Positions 27,533 through 36,078 of a stretch of 64,000 bases of DNA are shown here, piece by piece. The DNA is from Croceibacterium ferulae (GTDB lineage: Bacteria; Pseudomonadota; Alphaproteobacteria; Sphingomonadales; Sphingomonadaceae): positions 1 through 64,000 of the forward strand of contig NZ_QZVQ01000002.1 in the NCBI RefSeq assembly GCF_003660445.1, given 5' to 3'. The notes under the pieces were generated by a model, which was not told the origin of the DNA, ran no database searches, and saw only the letters and a program-made list of their open reading frames with translations. Numbering within the stretch: position 1 is the first letter of the stretch; each line of letters begins with the position of its first letter. A program made the translations under genes and the position numbers.

Positions 27533-28815
27533 AGCGCGCATTGATGAGCGCCGCGGCCCTGCTGCTGGCCGTACCCGCCGGGGCGCAGACAATCGCCATC
27601 ACGGGCGGCACCGTGGCGATCGGCGATGGATCGCAGCCGATCCCGAACGGCACGGTGATCATCCGCGATGGCCGGGTAGTGGCGGCGGGCAGCGGCGTGG
27701 CCGTGCCTGCCGGCGCGCGGACGATCGATGCGACGGGCAAGTGGGTGTCGCCCGGGCTGGTCGTCGGCCTGGCGCCGGTCGGGCTGGTGGAGGTCAGCGG
27801 CGTGGAGGAGACGGACGATACCGACCCCGGCAAATCGCCCTTCTCCGCCGCGATCGACGTGGCGCCCGCGATCAATCCCAAGGCGCAGCCGCTGCAGGTG
27901 ACGCGGGCGGAAGGCTATACCCGCGCGATCGTGGGGCCGGTGGCCGGGGATTCGATCTTCGCCGGGCAGGGCGCGATCATCGACCTGGGCACCGACATGG
28001 ATGCGCTGATGCAGGCGCGCGCCTTCCAGTATGCGGAACTGGGCCAGGTCGGCGGCCGGAATGTCGGCGGTGGGCGGCCGGGCGTCTTCGCCTATCTGCG
28101 CAACGCCCTGTTCGAAGCGCAAGCCTACAAGCGTGACCGGCAGGCGCCGAGCCCGGCGGGGCATGACGGCTTCGAACGGCAGCTGACCCGGCTGGATGCC
28201 GAGGCGCTGGTGGCCGTGGTTGACGGCAGCGTGCCGCTGTTCGTCAACGTCAACCGGGCGAGCGACATCCTGACCGTGCTGCGCTTCAACCAGGAATTTC
28301 CGGCCATAAGGCTGGTGCTGGTCGGCGCGAATGAAGGCTGGATGGTGGCGCCGCAGATCGCCGCCGCGGGCGTGCCGGTGATCACGGCCGCGCTGACCGA
28401 CTTGCCCGAGACGTTCGAGAGCCTGGCAGCGACCCGCTCCAATGTCGGACGGCTGCGGGCGGCGGGCGTGAAGGTGGCGCTGCGCACCACCCGCAACACC
28501 GCGCAGGAGGCCGGCAACCTGGTCGGGCTGGCGCAGGTGCCGGGGGCCACCGGGCTGGACTGGGGTTCCGCCTTCGCCACCATCACCTCCGCCCCGGCAG
28601 AGATCGTCGGCATGGGCGCGGAGTTCGGCAGCCTGCTGCCGGGCCGGCGTGGCGACGTGGTGATCTGGGACGGCGACCCGCTGGAGGTGCAGACGGGCGT
28701 GGAGCAGGTGTTCATCGACGGGGTGGAGCAGTCGCTCGACACGCATATGAGCCGGCTGCGCGATCGCTATCGCCAGGCCCAGCCGGGCAGCCTGCCCAAG
28801 GCTTACGAACGGTAA
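27529..28815 (+). CDS. Amidohydrolase-like protein lacking metal ligands
   Basis: 428 aa with a cleavable signal peptide (MSAAALLLAVPAGAQ). The overall plan is that of an amidohydrolase (ITGGTVAIGDG strand, ending with the GSLLPGRRGDVVIWDGDP sandwich). However, the position of HxH reads SPGLVVGLAPVG, and the later His and Asp ligands are replaced as well (VNVNRASD, VLVGANEG, ALRTTRNT). It is therefore probably a pseudoenzyme. Since its GTG overlaps the stop of the active-looking upstream amidohydrolase, it may form a heterodimer with it and act as a scaffold or substrate selector. That role is inference. Confidence 0.85.
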   Translation: MKRALMSAAALLLAVPAGAQTIAITGGTVAIGDGSQPIPNGTVIIRDGRVVAAGSGVAVPAGARTIDATGKWVSPGLVVGLAPVGLVEVSGVEETDDTDPGKSPFSAAIDVAPAINPKAQPLQVTRAEGYTRAIVGPVAGDSIFAGQGAIIDLGTDMDALMQARAFQYAELGQVGGRNVGGGRPGVFAYLRNALFEAQAYKRDRQAPSPAGHDGFERQLTRLDAEALVAVVDGSVPLFVNVNRASDILTVLRFNQEFPAIRLVLVGANEGWMVAPQIAAAGVPVITAALTDLPETFESLAATRSNVGRLRAAGVKVALRTTRNTAQEAGNLVGLAQVPGATGLDWGSAFATITSAPAEIVGMGAEFGSLLPGRRGDVVIWDGDPLEVQTGVEQVFIDGVEQSLDTHMSRLRDRYRQAQPGSLPKAYER

Positions 28816-28863
28816 GGGATGCGCGGGGTGTGCTGCCGGATTGGTGGCACACCCAGCGAGATG

Positions 28864-29205
28864 TCAGAGCACCGAGATGCCGGGCTTCACCGTGGCGCGT
28901 TTCAGCGCCTCGGCCGCCTGCACCGCCTCCAGCCGGGCGGCGTGGACGGTGGAGCCGTCGCCGGGGATGGCGGCGCGCATGGCGGAGAGGGCTTCCTCCA
29001 CCTCCTGCTTCACCGCGTCGTACTCCGGACTGTCCTGACCATGCGCGGGGCTGATCGCGAGCGCCTGCGTGGCGGAGACGATCATCAGCGCATCGGTGGT
29101 AAAGGCCTGGCGCACCTTGGCTTCAAACCGGCGGTTGTTGGCGCCTTCGAACAGCAGCGCGCCGAGCGTGGCGGCGGAGGTCAGCACATCGACAAGCGTG
29201 GTCAT
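28864..29205 (-). CDS. Unknown 113-aa protein coupled to lipoprotein gene
   Basis: A small, mostly helical protein with a hydrophobic N-terminus (LVDVLTSAATLGALLFEGA) that could be a membrane or signal-anchor segment, and a C-terminal amphipathic region with a VKQEVEEALSAMRAAIPG stretch. I do not recognise it. Its ATG overlaps the stop of the upstream lipoprotein gene by 4 bp, so both products are probably made together and act in the same envelope process. Confidence 0.6.
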   Translation of the reverse strand: MTTLVDVLTSAATLGALLFEGANNRRFEAKVRQAFTTDALMIVSATQALAISPAHGQDSPEYDAVKQEVEEALSAMRAAIPGDGSTVHAARLEAVQAAEALKRATVKPGISVL

Positions 29206-30230
29206 GGGGCAAGGCTCCCGATCCCCAGCAGGCCCGGCAGCGGGGAGGTGCCGATCCGCGCCAGGCGGTCGAGGATGCCGAGCACCTGGCGACCGCTTTC
29301 CTGCCGGATGCGCAGCTGCTGTTCCGTGGTCGGCTGGTTGCCGGCGAGTTGCACGATGCCGGCATGCTGCGCGCCGAGATCCTGCAGCAGGGCGGCGGCT
29401 TCGTCATAGGCGGCGGCGGCGGCGGATTGCTGCTCCCCTTGCTCGATCAGCTGGAGCAGGATGGCGCGGCGCGCCTCGAAATCCTCCACCTGCGCCAGGT
29501 TGCGGTTGGCGACCTGCAGTTGCGCATTGGCGGCGACCTGATCGGCGGTGCCGACCACGCCGATGCGCCACGCCTGCATCTGTGCGGCGAGCGCCTCCAT
29601 CGCGCGGTCGAAGCTGGCGCTGCGTGCCTGCACCACGCGGGCGACGGCATCGCCCTGCCCGCGTGCCTGGGCAATGGCGGCGAAATAGTCGACCAGCTCG
29701 GCCACCGGCCCTGCCGCGCCGACGAGGTCCGGCGGGGTGCCGCCAGCGGGGGTGAGCAGCAGGGCCAGCGCATCGAGCGCGTTTGCCGCATCGGTTACCG
29801 CGATCGTGAATTGCGGTGCGGTTTCCGGCGTCAGCTGGGACAGTTCGCCGAGATAGGCGCCCATCGCGCCGATCAGCTGCATCGCGCCCTTCGCGGCGCG
29901 CGGATCGATCGGGCGCAGGCTGTAGGTGGTGGACGGGGCACCTGCGGCCAGTTCCGCATCGGACAGGCATAGGCTGTCGCCGGTCGTGAAATCAGTCCGC
30001 AGCTCGATGGCCGAGCCCCACAGGCAGGAGGGTTCGGAGGCGACCAGGATGGCGTTCGCCTCCAGCTGGCGGCGGCGCGCCTCGTCGAAGAAGGCGGCGG
30101 CCTCGGCCCCGGCCTCCCGACCAGCGGAGACGAACTGCCGCGTGTCGGTGACCAGCACCGCCTGCCGCGCGGCACAGCCGGGCAGCAGGAGGGCCAGCGA
30201 TGCACCCAGCAGCAGAGACGGTATGCGCAT
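29202..30230 (-). CDS. Unknown lipoprotein
   Basis: 342 aa beginning with a lipoprotein signal (LLLGASLALLLPGC, Cys19). The remainder is helical and Ala/Gln-rich, with a long coiled-coil-prone stretch from about residue 180 to 320. There are two Cys near residues 70-90 (EPSCLWG, DSLCLSD) that may pair. No enzymatic motif is visible. The start at 30230 follows directly from the signal. It is coupled by a 4-bp overlap to the small downstream gene. Likely attached to the inner leaflet of the outer membrane; function unknown. Confidence 0.75.
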   Translation of the reverse strand: MRIPSLLLGASLALLLPGCAARQAVLVTDTRQFVSAGREAGAEAAAFFDEARRRQLEANAILVASEPSCLWGSAIELRTDFTTGDSLCLSDAELAAGAPSTTYSLRPIDPRAAKGAMQLIGAMGAYLGELSQLTPETAPQFTIAVTDAANALDALALLLTPAGGTPPDLVGAAGPVAELVDYFAAIAQARGQGDAVARVVQARSASFDRAMEALAAQMQAWRIGVVGTADQVAANAQLQVANRNLAQVEDFEARRAILLQLIEQGEQQSAAAAAYDEAAALLQDLGAQHAGIVQLAGNQPTTEQQLRIRQESGRQVLGILDRLARIGTSPLPGLLGIGSLAP

Positions 30231-30298
30231 GGTCGCCCCCTTTCTCCCGGGCATCATCTGCCAAGGTGGGGGCGCGTGCAAGGGCGTTTGGCGGCGCC

Positions 30299-31390
30299 CT
30301 ACTCCGTGATGTTGGTGCTGAGCATCGTGTAGGGCGGCTGGATATATTCCAGCGCACTGGCAGCGGCGCGGCCGTAGCGGTTGCCGCCCGCGAACCGGCG
30401 CATGATCTCGCTGAAGTTCAGGCTGACGCCGACGAAGACGTGGCGCTTGGGCCGGATGCCGGCCTCCCGGTCTGGGTTGGTGAAATCCTCCGCCCGGTAG
30501 CCGAGGTCGAGTTCGACATAGCGCAGCGGGGTCTGGCGCAGCCCGTCGAAGCCGGCGAGCTTCAGCGCGAAGAAGTGCCACTGCGCCTCGAAATGCTTCT
30601 TGCCGGACAGGCGGTAGCGGCCTTCCTGCGGCTGGATCATCAGGCGGTAGTCAAGCTTCTGGTCAAGGCCGGGCACGCTGTTGCGCAAGGCGGAGAAGCC
30701 GGCACCCAGGCCGTTGAAGGCGACGTCTTCCCACGACCAGCCGCCGGTGGGTTCGATCGAGTCCCAGAATTCCGTATACAGCATCGCGCCGAAGCCGAGC
30801 GCGGCGGCGGTATACTGGATGCCGGGGGCATCGCCCGTCTTCCGGCGCAGGCGATGGTGCAGCAGTTCGGAGATGACATAGGAGCTGTAGGCGTGCGTCA
30901 GCTTGTCCACGCCCATATTGTTGGTGTCGCGGCCGAACCAGCCTTCGACCTGGCCGTGCGGCCATTCCGGATCGTCGAACAGCTTGGCGCCGTTGGTGGC
31001 AGTGTAATACAGCATCACCGCGCCGAATTCCCACTTCACCGCATCCGCCTGACTGGCGAAGCTGAGCCGCTGGCCCCCGGTATCGGGGTCGGCCCAGCGG
31101 GCTGCGGCGGCCGCATCCTTGGGACCGTAGGTTTCCTGCCCGGGAACGGTTTCGCGGGTGATGCCGCCCAATGCGGCATCCTCATCCACGACGGCGCCCT
31201 GCGCAAAGGCCGCGGCAGGCTCCGCCGTGATGCGCGACAGGTCCACCCCGTCGGCCGGCAGGCGCCAGTCGGCGAGCGACAGGCCGGCCGACTGGATGGT
31301 GATGGCGGACAGATCGGTCGCGGGGGCCAGGTCGCCGGCCCGGGCCGGAACGGCGGATAGGATGGCGAGAGCCGGGAGAGCGGCGAGCAT
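30299..31390 (-). CDS. DUF2279 (YfiM-like) envelope protein
   Basis: 363 aa with a signal peptide (MLAALPALAILSAVPARA). The DUF2279/YfiM core is recognised by GRDTNNMGVDKLTHAYSSY followed by a FWDSIEPTGGWSWEDVAFN segment and hydrophobic stretches. The N-terminal 100 residues before the core are not conserved-looking. Proteins of this group are outer-membrane or periplasmic and lack an assigned activity. The start at 31390 is set by the signal peptide. The last residues resemble a beta-strand ending, consistent with a membrane-associated C-terminus. Confidence 0.8.
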   Translation of the reverse strand: MLAALPALAILSAVPARAGDLAPATDLSAITIQSAGLSLADWRLPADGVDLSRITAEPAAAFAQGAVVDEDAALGGITRETVPGQETYGPKDAAAAARWADPDTGGQRLSFASQADAVKWEFGAVMLYYTATNGAKLFDDPEWPHGQVEGWFGRDTNNMGVDKLTHAYSSYVISELLHHRLRRKTGDAPGIQYTAAALGFGAMLYTEFWDSIEPTGGWSWEDVAFNGLGAGFSALRNSVPGLDQKLDYRLMIQPQEGRYRLSGKKHFEAQWHFFALKLAGFDGLRQTPLRYVELDLGYRAEDFTNPDREAGIRPKRHVFVGVSLNFSEIMRRFAGGNRYGRAAASALEYIQPPYTMLSTNITE

Positions 31391-31463
31391 CGCGCCGGGT
31401 TTGCAGTTCAACGGTCGGGTATCCACGTAGCGGCCGACATCGGCCGCGCGCGCTGTAGCGCGA

Positions 31464-31625
31464 TCAGGCGATGAACGCCAAGGTCGCAGCCAGTCCGGCG
31501 GTGTAAGTGGTGACGAACTGTTGCAACATGGTTCGGCCCGGCTCCACCGCCATCTCGGCCGCCGGGCAGGACGCGCCTGCGGGCAGCAGGGTGCGGAGCC
31601 AGTGGCGGGCGGGGTTCGGCTGCAT
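31464..31625 (-). CDS. Possible 53-aa small protein with C-terminal hydrophobic segment
   Basis: A short frame from ATG at 31625 to TGA at 31464. The product has a basic N-terminus (MQPNPARHWLRTLLPAG), a middle with one Cys, and a C-terminal hydrophobic stretch (TTYTAGLAATLAFIA) like a small membrane or tail-anchored protein. No clear ribosome site is visible, and its size makes chance possible in GC-rich DNA. It fills an otherwise empty 360-bp gap upstream of the DUF2279 gene on the same strand. Confidence 0.35.
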   Translation of the reverse strand: MQPNPARHWLRTLLPAGASCPAAEMAVEPGRTMLQQFVTTYTAGLAATLAFIA

Positions 31626-31688
31626 GGGCGGAGGTTAACAAGCGGTAAACCATCGCCCAAGTGAAATCGTGTAACCGCAGCGCATGCG

Positions 31689-31721
31689 AAAAGGGCCGCC
31701 CCGAAATGGAGCAGCCCCTTT
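31689..31721 (-). terminator. Rho-independent terminator of csbD
   Basis: On the minus strand a 14-bp stem (AAAGGGGCTGCTCC with GGGGCGGCCCTTTT, three wobble pairs) encloses a 5-nt loop and ends in TTTT. It lies 28 bp past the CsbD stop. Confidence 0.75.
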
Positions 31722-31749
31722 GCGTGACGAATATGTCAGCTGGCTGGCG

Positions 31750-31920
31750 TCAGACCTTGTCGCCCAGCGCGCCCTTGACGGAACCCTTCAGGTTCTGTGC
31801 CTCGCCCTTCTTCTCCTGAGCCACGCCTTCGGCATGGGTCTCGGGATCGTTGGACTGCTGCTTCACGTTGCCGGCGAGTTCGTTGGCAACGCCCTTCACC
31901 TTGTCGGTAAATTCACCCAT
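31750..31920 (-). CDS. CsbD-family stress protein
   Basis: 56 aa, hydrophilic, with the CsbD pattern: FTDKVKGVANELAGNVKQ repeated loosely later as KKGEAQNLKGSVKGALGD. CsbD-like proteins are small, induced by general stress or stationary phase, of unknown molecular role. The start at 31920 has AAGGATC upstream. An EcfG-type promoter lies about 55-75 bp upstream and a terminator just downstream, so this is a single-gene unit under general stress control. Confidence 0.92.
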   Translation of the reverse strand: MGEFTDKVKGVANELAGNVKQQSNDPETHAEGVAQEKKGEAQNLKGSVKGALGDKV

Positions 31921-31972
31921 GGTGAGATCCTTTTGTTTGCGGTGCCAGGTCGGTGCCGCTCTTTCACCTAAC

Positions 31973-31997
31973 AACAGTTAGCCTCTGCTCGGGTTCC
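31973..31997 (-). promoter_or_regulatory. EcfG-type general stress promoter of csbD
   Basis: Minus strand: GGAAC (31993-31997), 17 bases, then GTT (31973-31975), i.e. GGAAC-N16-TGTT, matching the alphaproteobacterial EcfG consensus GGAAC-N16/17-cGTT. The distance to the csbD start (about 50 bp) and the stress role of CsbD support it. A 14-bp palindrome CTAACAACAGTTAG (31968-31981) overlaps the -10 side. Confidence 0.7.
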
Positions 31998-32009
31998 GGC
32001 ATGGTGGGT

Positions 32010-32432
32010 TCAACCGCCGGTGGCCGGCTGTTGGCTCATGGCGATAATGCAGTCCCAGTCCGCCTGTGTGACCTCTCCCACGGACAGGCGCGACAGGCGC
32101 ACCAGCTCCATTTCGGCCAGTGCGGGCTCCGCCTTCACCTCCGCCAGTGTGACCGGGCGGGCGAGCGGGGCGACCGGGATCACGCGGACGCTGGCCCATT
32201 TGGGATCGTCCGAATCCGTCAGCCCGGCCTCCGCCACCTCCATGATGCCGACGATCGCCTTGCCGGTGACCGAATGGTAGAAGAAGGCCCGGTCGCCCAC
32301 CTGCATGGCGCGCAGATTGTTGGCCGCGCGGTGATTGCGCACGCCATCCCACAAGGTGTCGCCGTCACGCACCAGATCGTCCCAGCCGAAGGCCTCGGGT
32401 TCCGACTTCATCAGCCACAGGCGGTGGGACAT
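32010..32432 (-). CDS. EVE domain-containing protein
   Basis: 140 aa, one EVE (PUA-like) domain from start to near the end: LWLMKSEPEAFGWDDL, WDGVRNHRAANNLRAM, and the VGDRAFFYHS strand. EVE proteins bind modified bases in nucleic acids (thymocyte-Thy28 group). The gene is divergent from dapF with 65 bp between starts. Its biological partner is not evident from neighbours. Confidence 0.93.
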   Translation of the reverse strand: MSHRLWLMKSEPEAFGWDDLVRDGDTLWDGVRNHRAANNLRAMQVGDRAFFYHSVTGKAIVGIMEVAEAGLTDSDDPKWASVRVIPVAPLARPVTLAEVKAEPALAEMELVRLSRLSVGEVTQADWDCIIAMSQQPATGG

Positions 32433-32497
32433 GGCGGGATACTCCTTGTGGGTCAGAATGATTGCCCTGCCCCCCTTGGCTCACTAGGTGGCAGGCG

Positions 32498-33322
32498 ATG
32501 CGCGCTTCCTTCACCAAGATGCACGGGCTGGGCAATGATTTCGTCGTGCTGGATGCGCGGGACGGTGCCCTGCCCCCGCTGCATGCGGGCACGGTGCGCG
32601 CGCTGGCGGACCGGCAGACGGGCATCGGCTGCGACCAGCTGCTGCTGCTGGAGCCAAGCGACCGCGCCGACCTGAAGGTGCGGATCTTCAATGCCGATGG
32701 CAGCGAGGTGGCCGCCTGCGGCAACGCCATGCGCGCCGTCGCGCTGCGGCTGGCGCAGGGCGACGGACTGCAGCAGGTCATGATCGAGACCGCCGCCGGG
32801 CTGATCGCCGCCGAGGCGAATGGCGCGCAGATCCGCGTGGACATGGGCGTGCCGCGCACCGAGTGGGACGCGATCCCGCTGGCCTATCCGCTGGACACGC
32901 TGAGCCTGCCGGTGGGGTGGGACGGGCTGGAGAAGCCGGCCTGCGTAAATGTCGGCAACCCGCATGTCGTGTTCTTCGTGCCCGATTGCGACGCGGTGCC
33001 GCTGGCGCGGATCGGCCCCCGGATCGAGAACGACCCGCTGTTTCCCGAACGGATCAACGTGAATGTGGCAACCGTGCTGGACCGGCGCCGCATCCGGCTG
33101 CGCGTGTGGGAACGCGGCGCCGGGCTGACGCGGGCCTGCGGCACGGGCGCCTGCGCCACCGCCGTGGCGGCGATGCGGCGCGGATTGGTGGAGCGCGAGG
33201 TCGAGGTCGCCCTGCCCGGCGGCACCCTGCGCATCGGTCGGGACACGGACGGACGCATCAGCATGGCCGGGCCGGCGGCGGAATCCTATCGCGGGTCGTT
33301 CGACTGGGGCGATTATCTTTGA
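32498..33322 (+). CDS. dapF: Diaminopimelate epimerase
   Basis: Converts LL- to meso-diaminopimelate, for lysine and peptidoglycan, in the cytoplasm. 274 aa, normal length. Both catalytic cysteines sit in the expected contexts: AACGNAMR in the first half and ACGTGACATA in the second, with the N-terminal MHGLGNDFVVLD signature. The ATG at 32498 puts that signature at residues 8-19. It is the first gene of a run with mtaB (10 bp spacing), ftsY and yciB. Confidence 0.97.
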   Translation: MRASFTKMHGLGNDFVVLDARDGALPPLHAGTVRALADRQTGIGCDQLLLLEPSDRADLKVRIFNADGSEVAACGNAMRAVALRLAQGDGLQQVMIETAAGLIAAEANGAQIRVDMGVPRTEWDAIPLAYPLDTLSLPVGWDGLEKPACVNVGNPHVVFFVPDCDAVPLARIGPRIENDPLFPERINVNVATVLDRRRIRLRVWERGAGLTRACGTGACATAVAAMRRGLVEREVEVALPGGTLRIGRDTDGRISMAGPAAESYRGSFDWGDYL

Positions 33323-33332
33323 GTGTGCCCCG

Positions 33333-34505
33333 GTGAGTGTGGAGGTGGTGAACCTCGGCTGCCGGCTGAACCTGGCGGAGTCCGAGCGGATGCGCGGCCT
33401 GCTGGCCGGCGCGGACAATCTGGTGGTGATCAATAGCTGCGCGGTGACGGCGGAGGCGGTGCGCCAGACGCGGCAGGCGATCCGCCGCGCGCGGCGGGCG
33501 CGGCCCGATGCGCGGCTGCTGGTTACCGGCTGTGCGGCGGAGGTGGAGCGCGAGGGGCTGGCCGCCATGCCGGAGGTGGACGGGCTGGTGCCTAACGCCG
33601 CCAAGCTGGATGCGCGCAGCTGGAATGTGCCGGCCGTGTCGGCGCCGGTCGTGCCGCTGCATTCGCGCGGTTTCGTGGCGGTGCAGAACGGGTGCGACCA
33701 TGCCTGCACCTTCTGCGTGATCCCGCAGGGGCGCGGGCCGAGCCGGTCGCTGCCGGTGGCACAGGTGCTGCGCGAGGTGGAACGTGACCTTGCGCGCGGC
33801 GCGGCGGAGATCGTGCTGACGGGCGTGGACCTGACCAGCTGGGGGCATGATCTGCCCGGCGCACCCGGGCTGGGCGTGCTGGTGGCGGCGGTCCTGCGGG
33901 AGTTTCCGCGGCTGGCGCGGTTGCGGCTGTCATCGCTGGACGGGGTGGAGATCGACGGCTTGCTGCTGGAGCTGCTGGCCGGTGAGGCACGGGTGATGCC
34001 GCACCTGCACCTGTCCTTGCAGCACGGGCATGATCTGGTGCTGAAGCGCATGAAGCGGCGGCATGGCCGCGCGGATGCGGTGCGGCTGGTGGGGGATCTG
34101 CGGGCGCGGCGGCCCGAGATCGCGCTGGGTGCGGACCTGATCGCCGGCTTCCCGACGGAGGACGAGGCGATGCACAGCGCCAACCTGTCAATCGTGGCCG
34201 AACTGGGCATCGTGCATGGGCATGTGTTCCCCTACTCCCCGCGTCCCGGCACGCCGGCCGCACGGATGCCGCAGGTCTCGCCGCCGCTGGTCAAGGCGCG
34301 CGCGGCGGAGCTGCGCCGGGAAGTGGCGCGGGTGCGGGATCTCTGGCTCCGATCGCTGATCGGTCAGGAACTGGATGTGCTGGCGGAGCGTGATGGCACT
34401 GGCCATGCCGGCAATTTCGCGCGGGTCGCCCTGCCCGGCAACACGGTGTCGGGCACGATCGTGCGCGTGGTGCCGCAGGATATCGAAGAAGGATTGTTGC
34501 GATGA
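33333..34505 (+). CDS. mtaB: tRNA threonylcarbamoyladenosine methylthiotransferase MtaB
   Basis: This radical-SAM enzyme adds a methylthio group to t6A37 of tRNA. 390 aa. The N-terminal UPF0004 domain carries three cluster cysteines (NLGCRLN, INSCAVT, VTGCAAE), and the radical-SAM motif is CDHACTFC near residue 125. A C-terminal TRAM-like region follows. The first residue is a GTG at 33333; MSVEVVNLGCRLN puts the first Cys at the usual distance. Its stop overlaps ftsY by 4 bp. The pairing dapF-mtaB-ftsY is frequent in alphaproteobacteria. Confidence 0.94.
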   Translation: MSVEVVNLGCRLNLAESERMRGLLAGADNLVVINSCAVTAEAVRQTRQAIRRARRARPDARLLVTGCAAEVEREGLAAMPEVDGLVPNAAKLDARSWNVPAVSAPVVPLHSRGFVAVQNGCDHACTFCVIPQGRGPSRSLPVAQVLREVERDLARGAAEIVLTGVDLTSWGHDLPGAPGLGVLVAAVLREFPRLARLRLSSLDGVEIDGLLLELLAGEARVMPHLHLSLQHGHDLVLKRMKRRHGRADAVRLVGDLRARRPEIALGADLIAGFPTEDEAMHSANLSIVAELGIVHGHVFPYSPRPGTPAARMPQVSPPLVKARAAELRREVARVRDLWLRSLIGQELDVLAERDGTGHAGNFARVALPGNTVSGTIVRVVPQDIEEGLLR

Positions 34506-35425
34506 GTGAAGCGGGCTGGAGCGAGCGGCTGCTGGGCGCGTTCCGCAAGACATCCGAACGGCTGGGCGGCAATCTGGCGGGCGTGGTCGGCACGGCCAAG
34601 CTGGACGATGCCACGCTGGACGAGGTGGAGGATGCGCTGATCCTGTCCGACCTCGGCCCCGCTGCCGCCGGCCGCATCCGCCGGCGCCTGTCCGACAAGC
34701 GCTTCGGCCTGAGCATGACGGAACGCGAGCTGAAGGAAGCCGTGGCGGAGGAGATCGCCGCCATCCTGCGCCCGGTGGCCAAGCCGCTGGAGGTGACCGC
34801 CTTCCCCCGCCCGCAAGTGGTGCTGGTGATCGGCGTCAATGGCAGCGGCAAGACCACCACCATCGCCAAGCTGGCGCATCTGTTCCAGGAAGAGGATTAC
34901 GGCGTGCTGCTGGCCGCCGGCGACACCTTCCGCGCGGCCGCGATCGGCCAGCTGGGCGTATGGGCGGACCGGATCGGCGTGCCGCTGGTGCGCGGGCCGG
35001 AAGGCGGCGACCCGGCCAGCGTGGTGTTCGACGCGGTGAAGCGCGCCACCGACACCGGCATCGATGCGCTGATCGTGGACACCGCCGGCCGGTTGCAGAA
35101 CCGGCGCGAGCTGATGGACGAACTGGCCAAGATCCGCCGCGTGCTGGGCCGCCTGAACCCCGCCGCCCCGCACGACGTGGTGCTGGTGCTGGACGCCACC
35201 AACGGGCAGAATGCGCTGAACCAGATCGACGTGTTCCGCGAGGTGGCCGGGGTGACGGGCCTGATCATGACCAAGCTGGACGGCACCGCGCGCGGCGGCG
35301 TGCTGGTGGCCGCGGCGGAACAATACGGCCTGCCGATCCACGCGATCGGGGTGGGCGAAACGCTTGACGATCTGCGCCCCTTCGACCCCGACCTGGTCGC
35401 GCGCGTGATCGCGGGGGTGGCGTGA
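34502..35425 (+). CDS. ftsY: Signal recognition particle receptor FtsY
   Basis: SRP receptor GTPase that docks ribosome-SRP complexes at the inner membrane. 307 aa, the short alphaproteobacterial form with little of the acidic A domain. The N domain helices are followed by GTPase motifs GVNGSGKTTT (about residue 112), DTAGR, TKLDGTARGG and the C-terminal GVGETLDDLRPFD. The ATG overlaps the mtaB stop, and its own stop overlaps the next start region (GTGATG). Confidence 0.97.
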   Translation: MSEAGWSERLLGAFRKTSERLGGNLAGVVGTAKLDDATLDEVEDALILSDLGPAAAGRIRRRLSDKRFGLSMTERELKEAVAEEIAAILRPVAKPLEVTAFPRPQVVLVIGVNGSGKTTTIAKLAHLFQEEDYGVLLAAGDTFRAAAIGQLGVWADRIGVPLVRGPEGGDPASVVFDAVKRATDTGIDALIVDTAGRLQNRRELMDELAKIRRVLGRLNPAAPHDVVLVLDATNGQNALNQIDVFREVAGVTGLIMTKLDGTARGGVLVAAAEQYGLPIHAIGVGETLDDLRPFDPDLVARVIAGVA

Positions 35426-36072
35426 TGGCGAAATTGGAAGCGAAGCCGAAAGCCAGATCCGGCTGGATCAACGTGGCGGTCGATTACGGGCCGCTGATCG
35501 TGTTCTTCCTGGCCTATCGCCACTTCAGCCCCGATGGCGAGGATGGCGCCGGGGAGATCATGGCAGTGGTCAAGAGCACGGGCGTCTTCATCGTGGCGTC
35601 GCTGGTGGCGCTGGCGGTGAGCAAGTGGCGGCTGGGCAAGATCAGCCCGATGCTGGCGCTGTCCACCGCGCTGATCGTGGGCTTCGGCGCGCTGACCATC
35701 TATTTTCAGGACCAGCGCTTCATCCAGTGGAAGCCGACGATCATCTATCTGGGCTTCGGCATCGCGCTGCTGGTGGGCTGGCAGCGGGGCAAGGCGCTGC
35801 TGAAGGTGCTGCTGGAGGCCGCGTTCGACGGGCTGAACGACGAAGGCTGGCTGAAGCTGAGCCGCAACTGGGGCCTGTTCTTCCTGGTCCTGGCGGCGCT
35901 GAACGTCGCGCTGACCTACGCCCTCAGCTTCGAGGCTTGGCTGGCGGCCAAGCTGTGGCTGTTCATGCCGCTGTCCTTCCTGTTCACCTTCACCCAGCTG
36001 CCCATGCTGCTGCGCCACGGTCTGGCCACCGGCGCGGAAGAGCAGGTGGCGCAGAACCCGCCGGTGGAGTGA
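35425..36072 (+). CDS. yciB: YciB/IspZ septation-related inner membrane protein
   Basis: 215 aa with about five transmembrane helices. Family features: VDYGPLIVFFLAYR near the N-terminus, the QRFIQWKPTIIY stretch, and the NWGLFFLVLAALNVAL segment. YciB contributes to envelope integrity and septation, but its molecular action is unsettled. The ATG at 35425 is chosen, with GGGGGTGG just upstream; the GTG at 35422 is an equally possible start that overlaps the ftsY stop. Confidence 0.93.
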   Translation: MAKLEAKPKARSGWINVAVDYGPLIVFFLAYRHFSPDGEDGAGEIMAVVKSTGVFIVASLVALAVSKWRLGKISPMLALSTALIVGFGALTIYFQDQRFIQWKPTIIYLGFGIALLVGWQRGKALLKVLLEAAFDGLNDEGWLKLSRNWGLFFLVLAALNVALTYALSFEAWLAAKLWLFMPLSFLFTFTQLPMLLRHGLATGAEEQVAQNPPVE

Positions 36073-36078
36073 ACCCCG

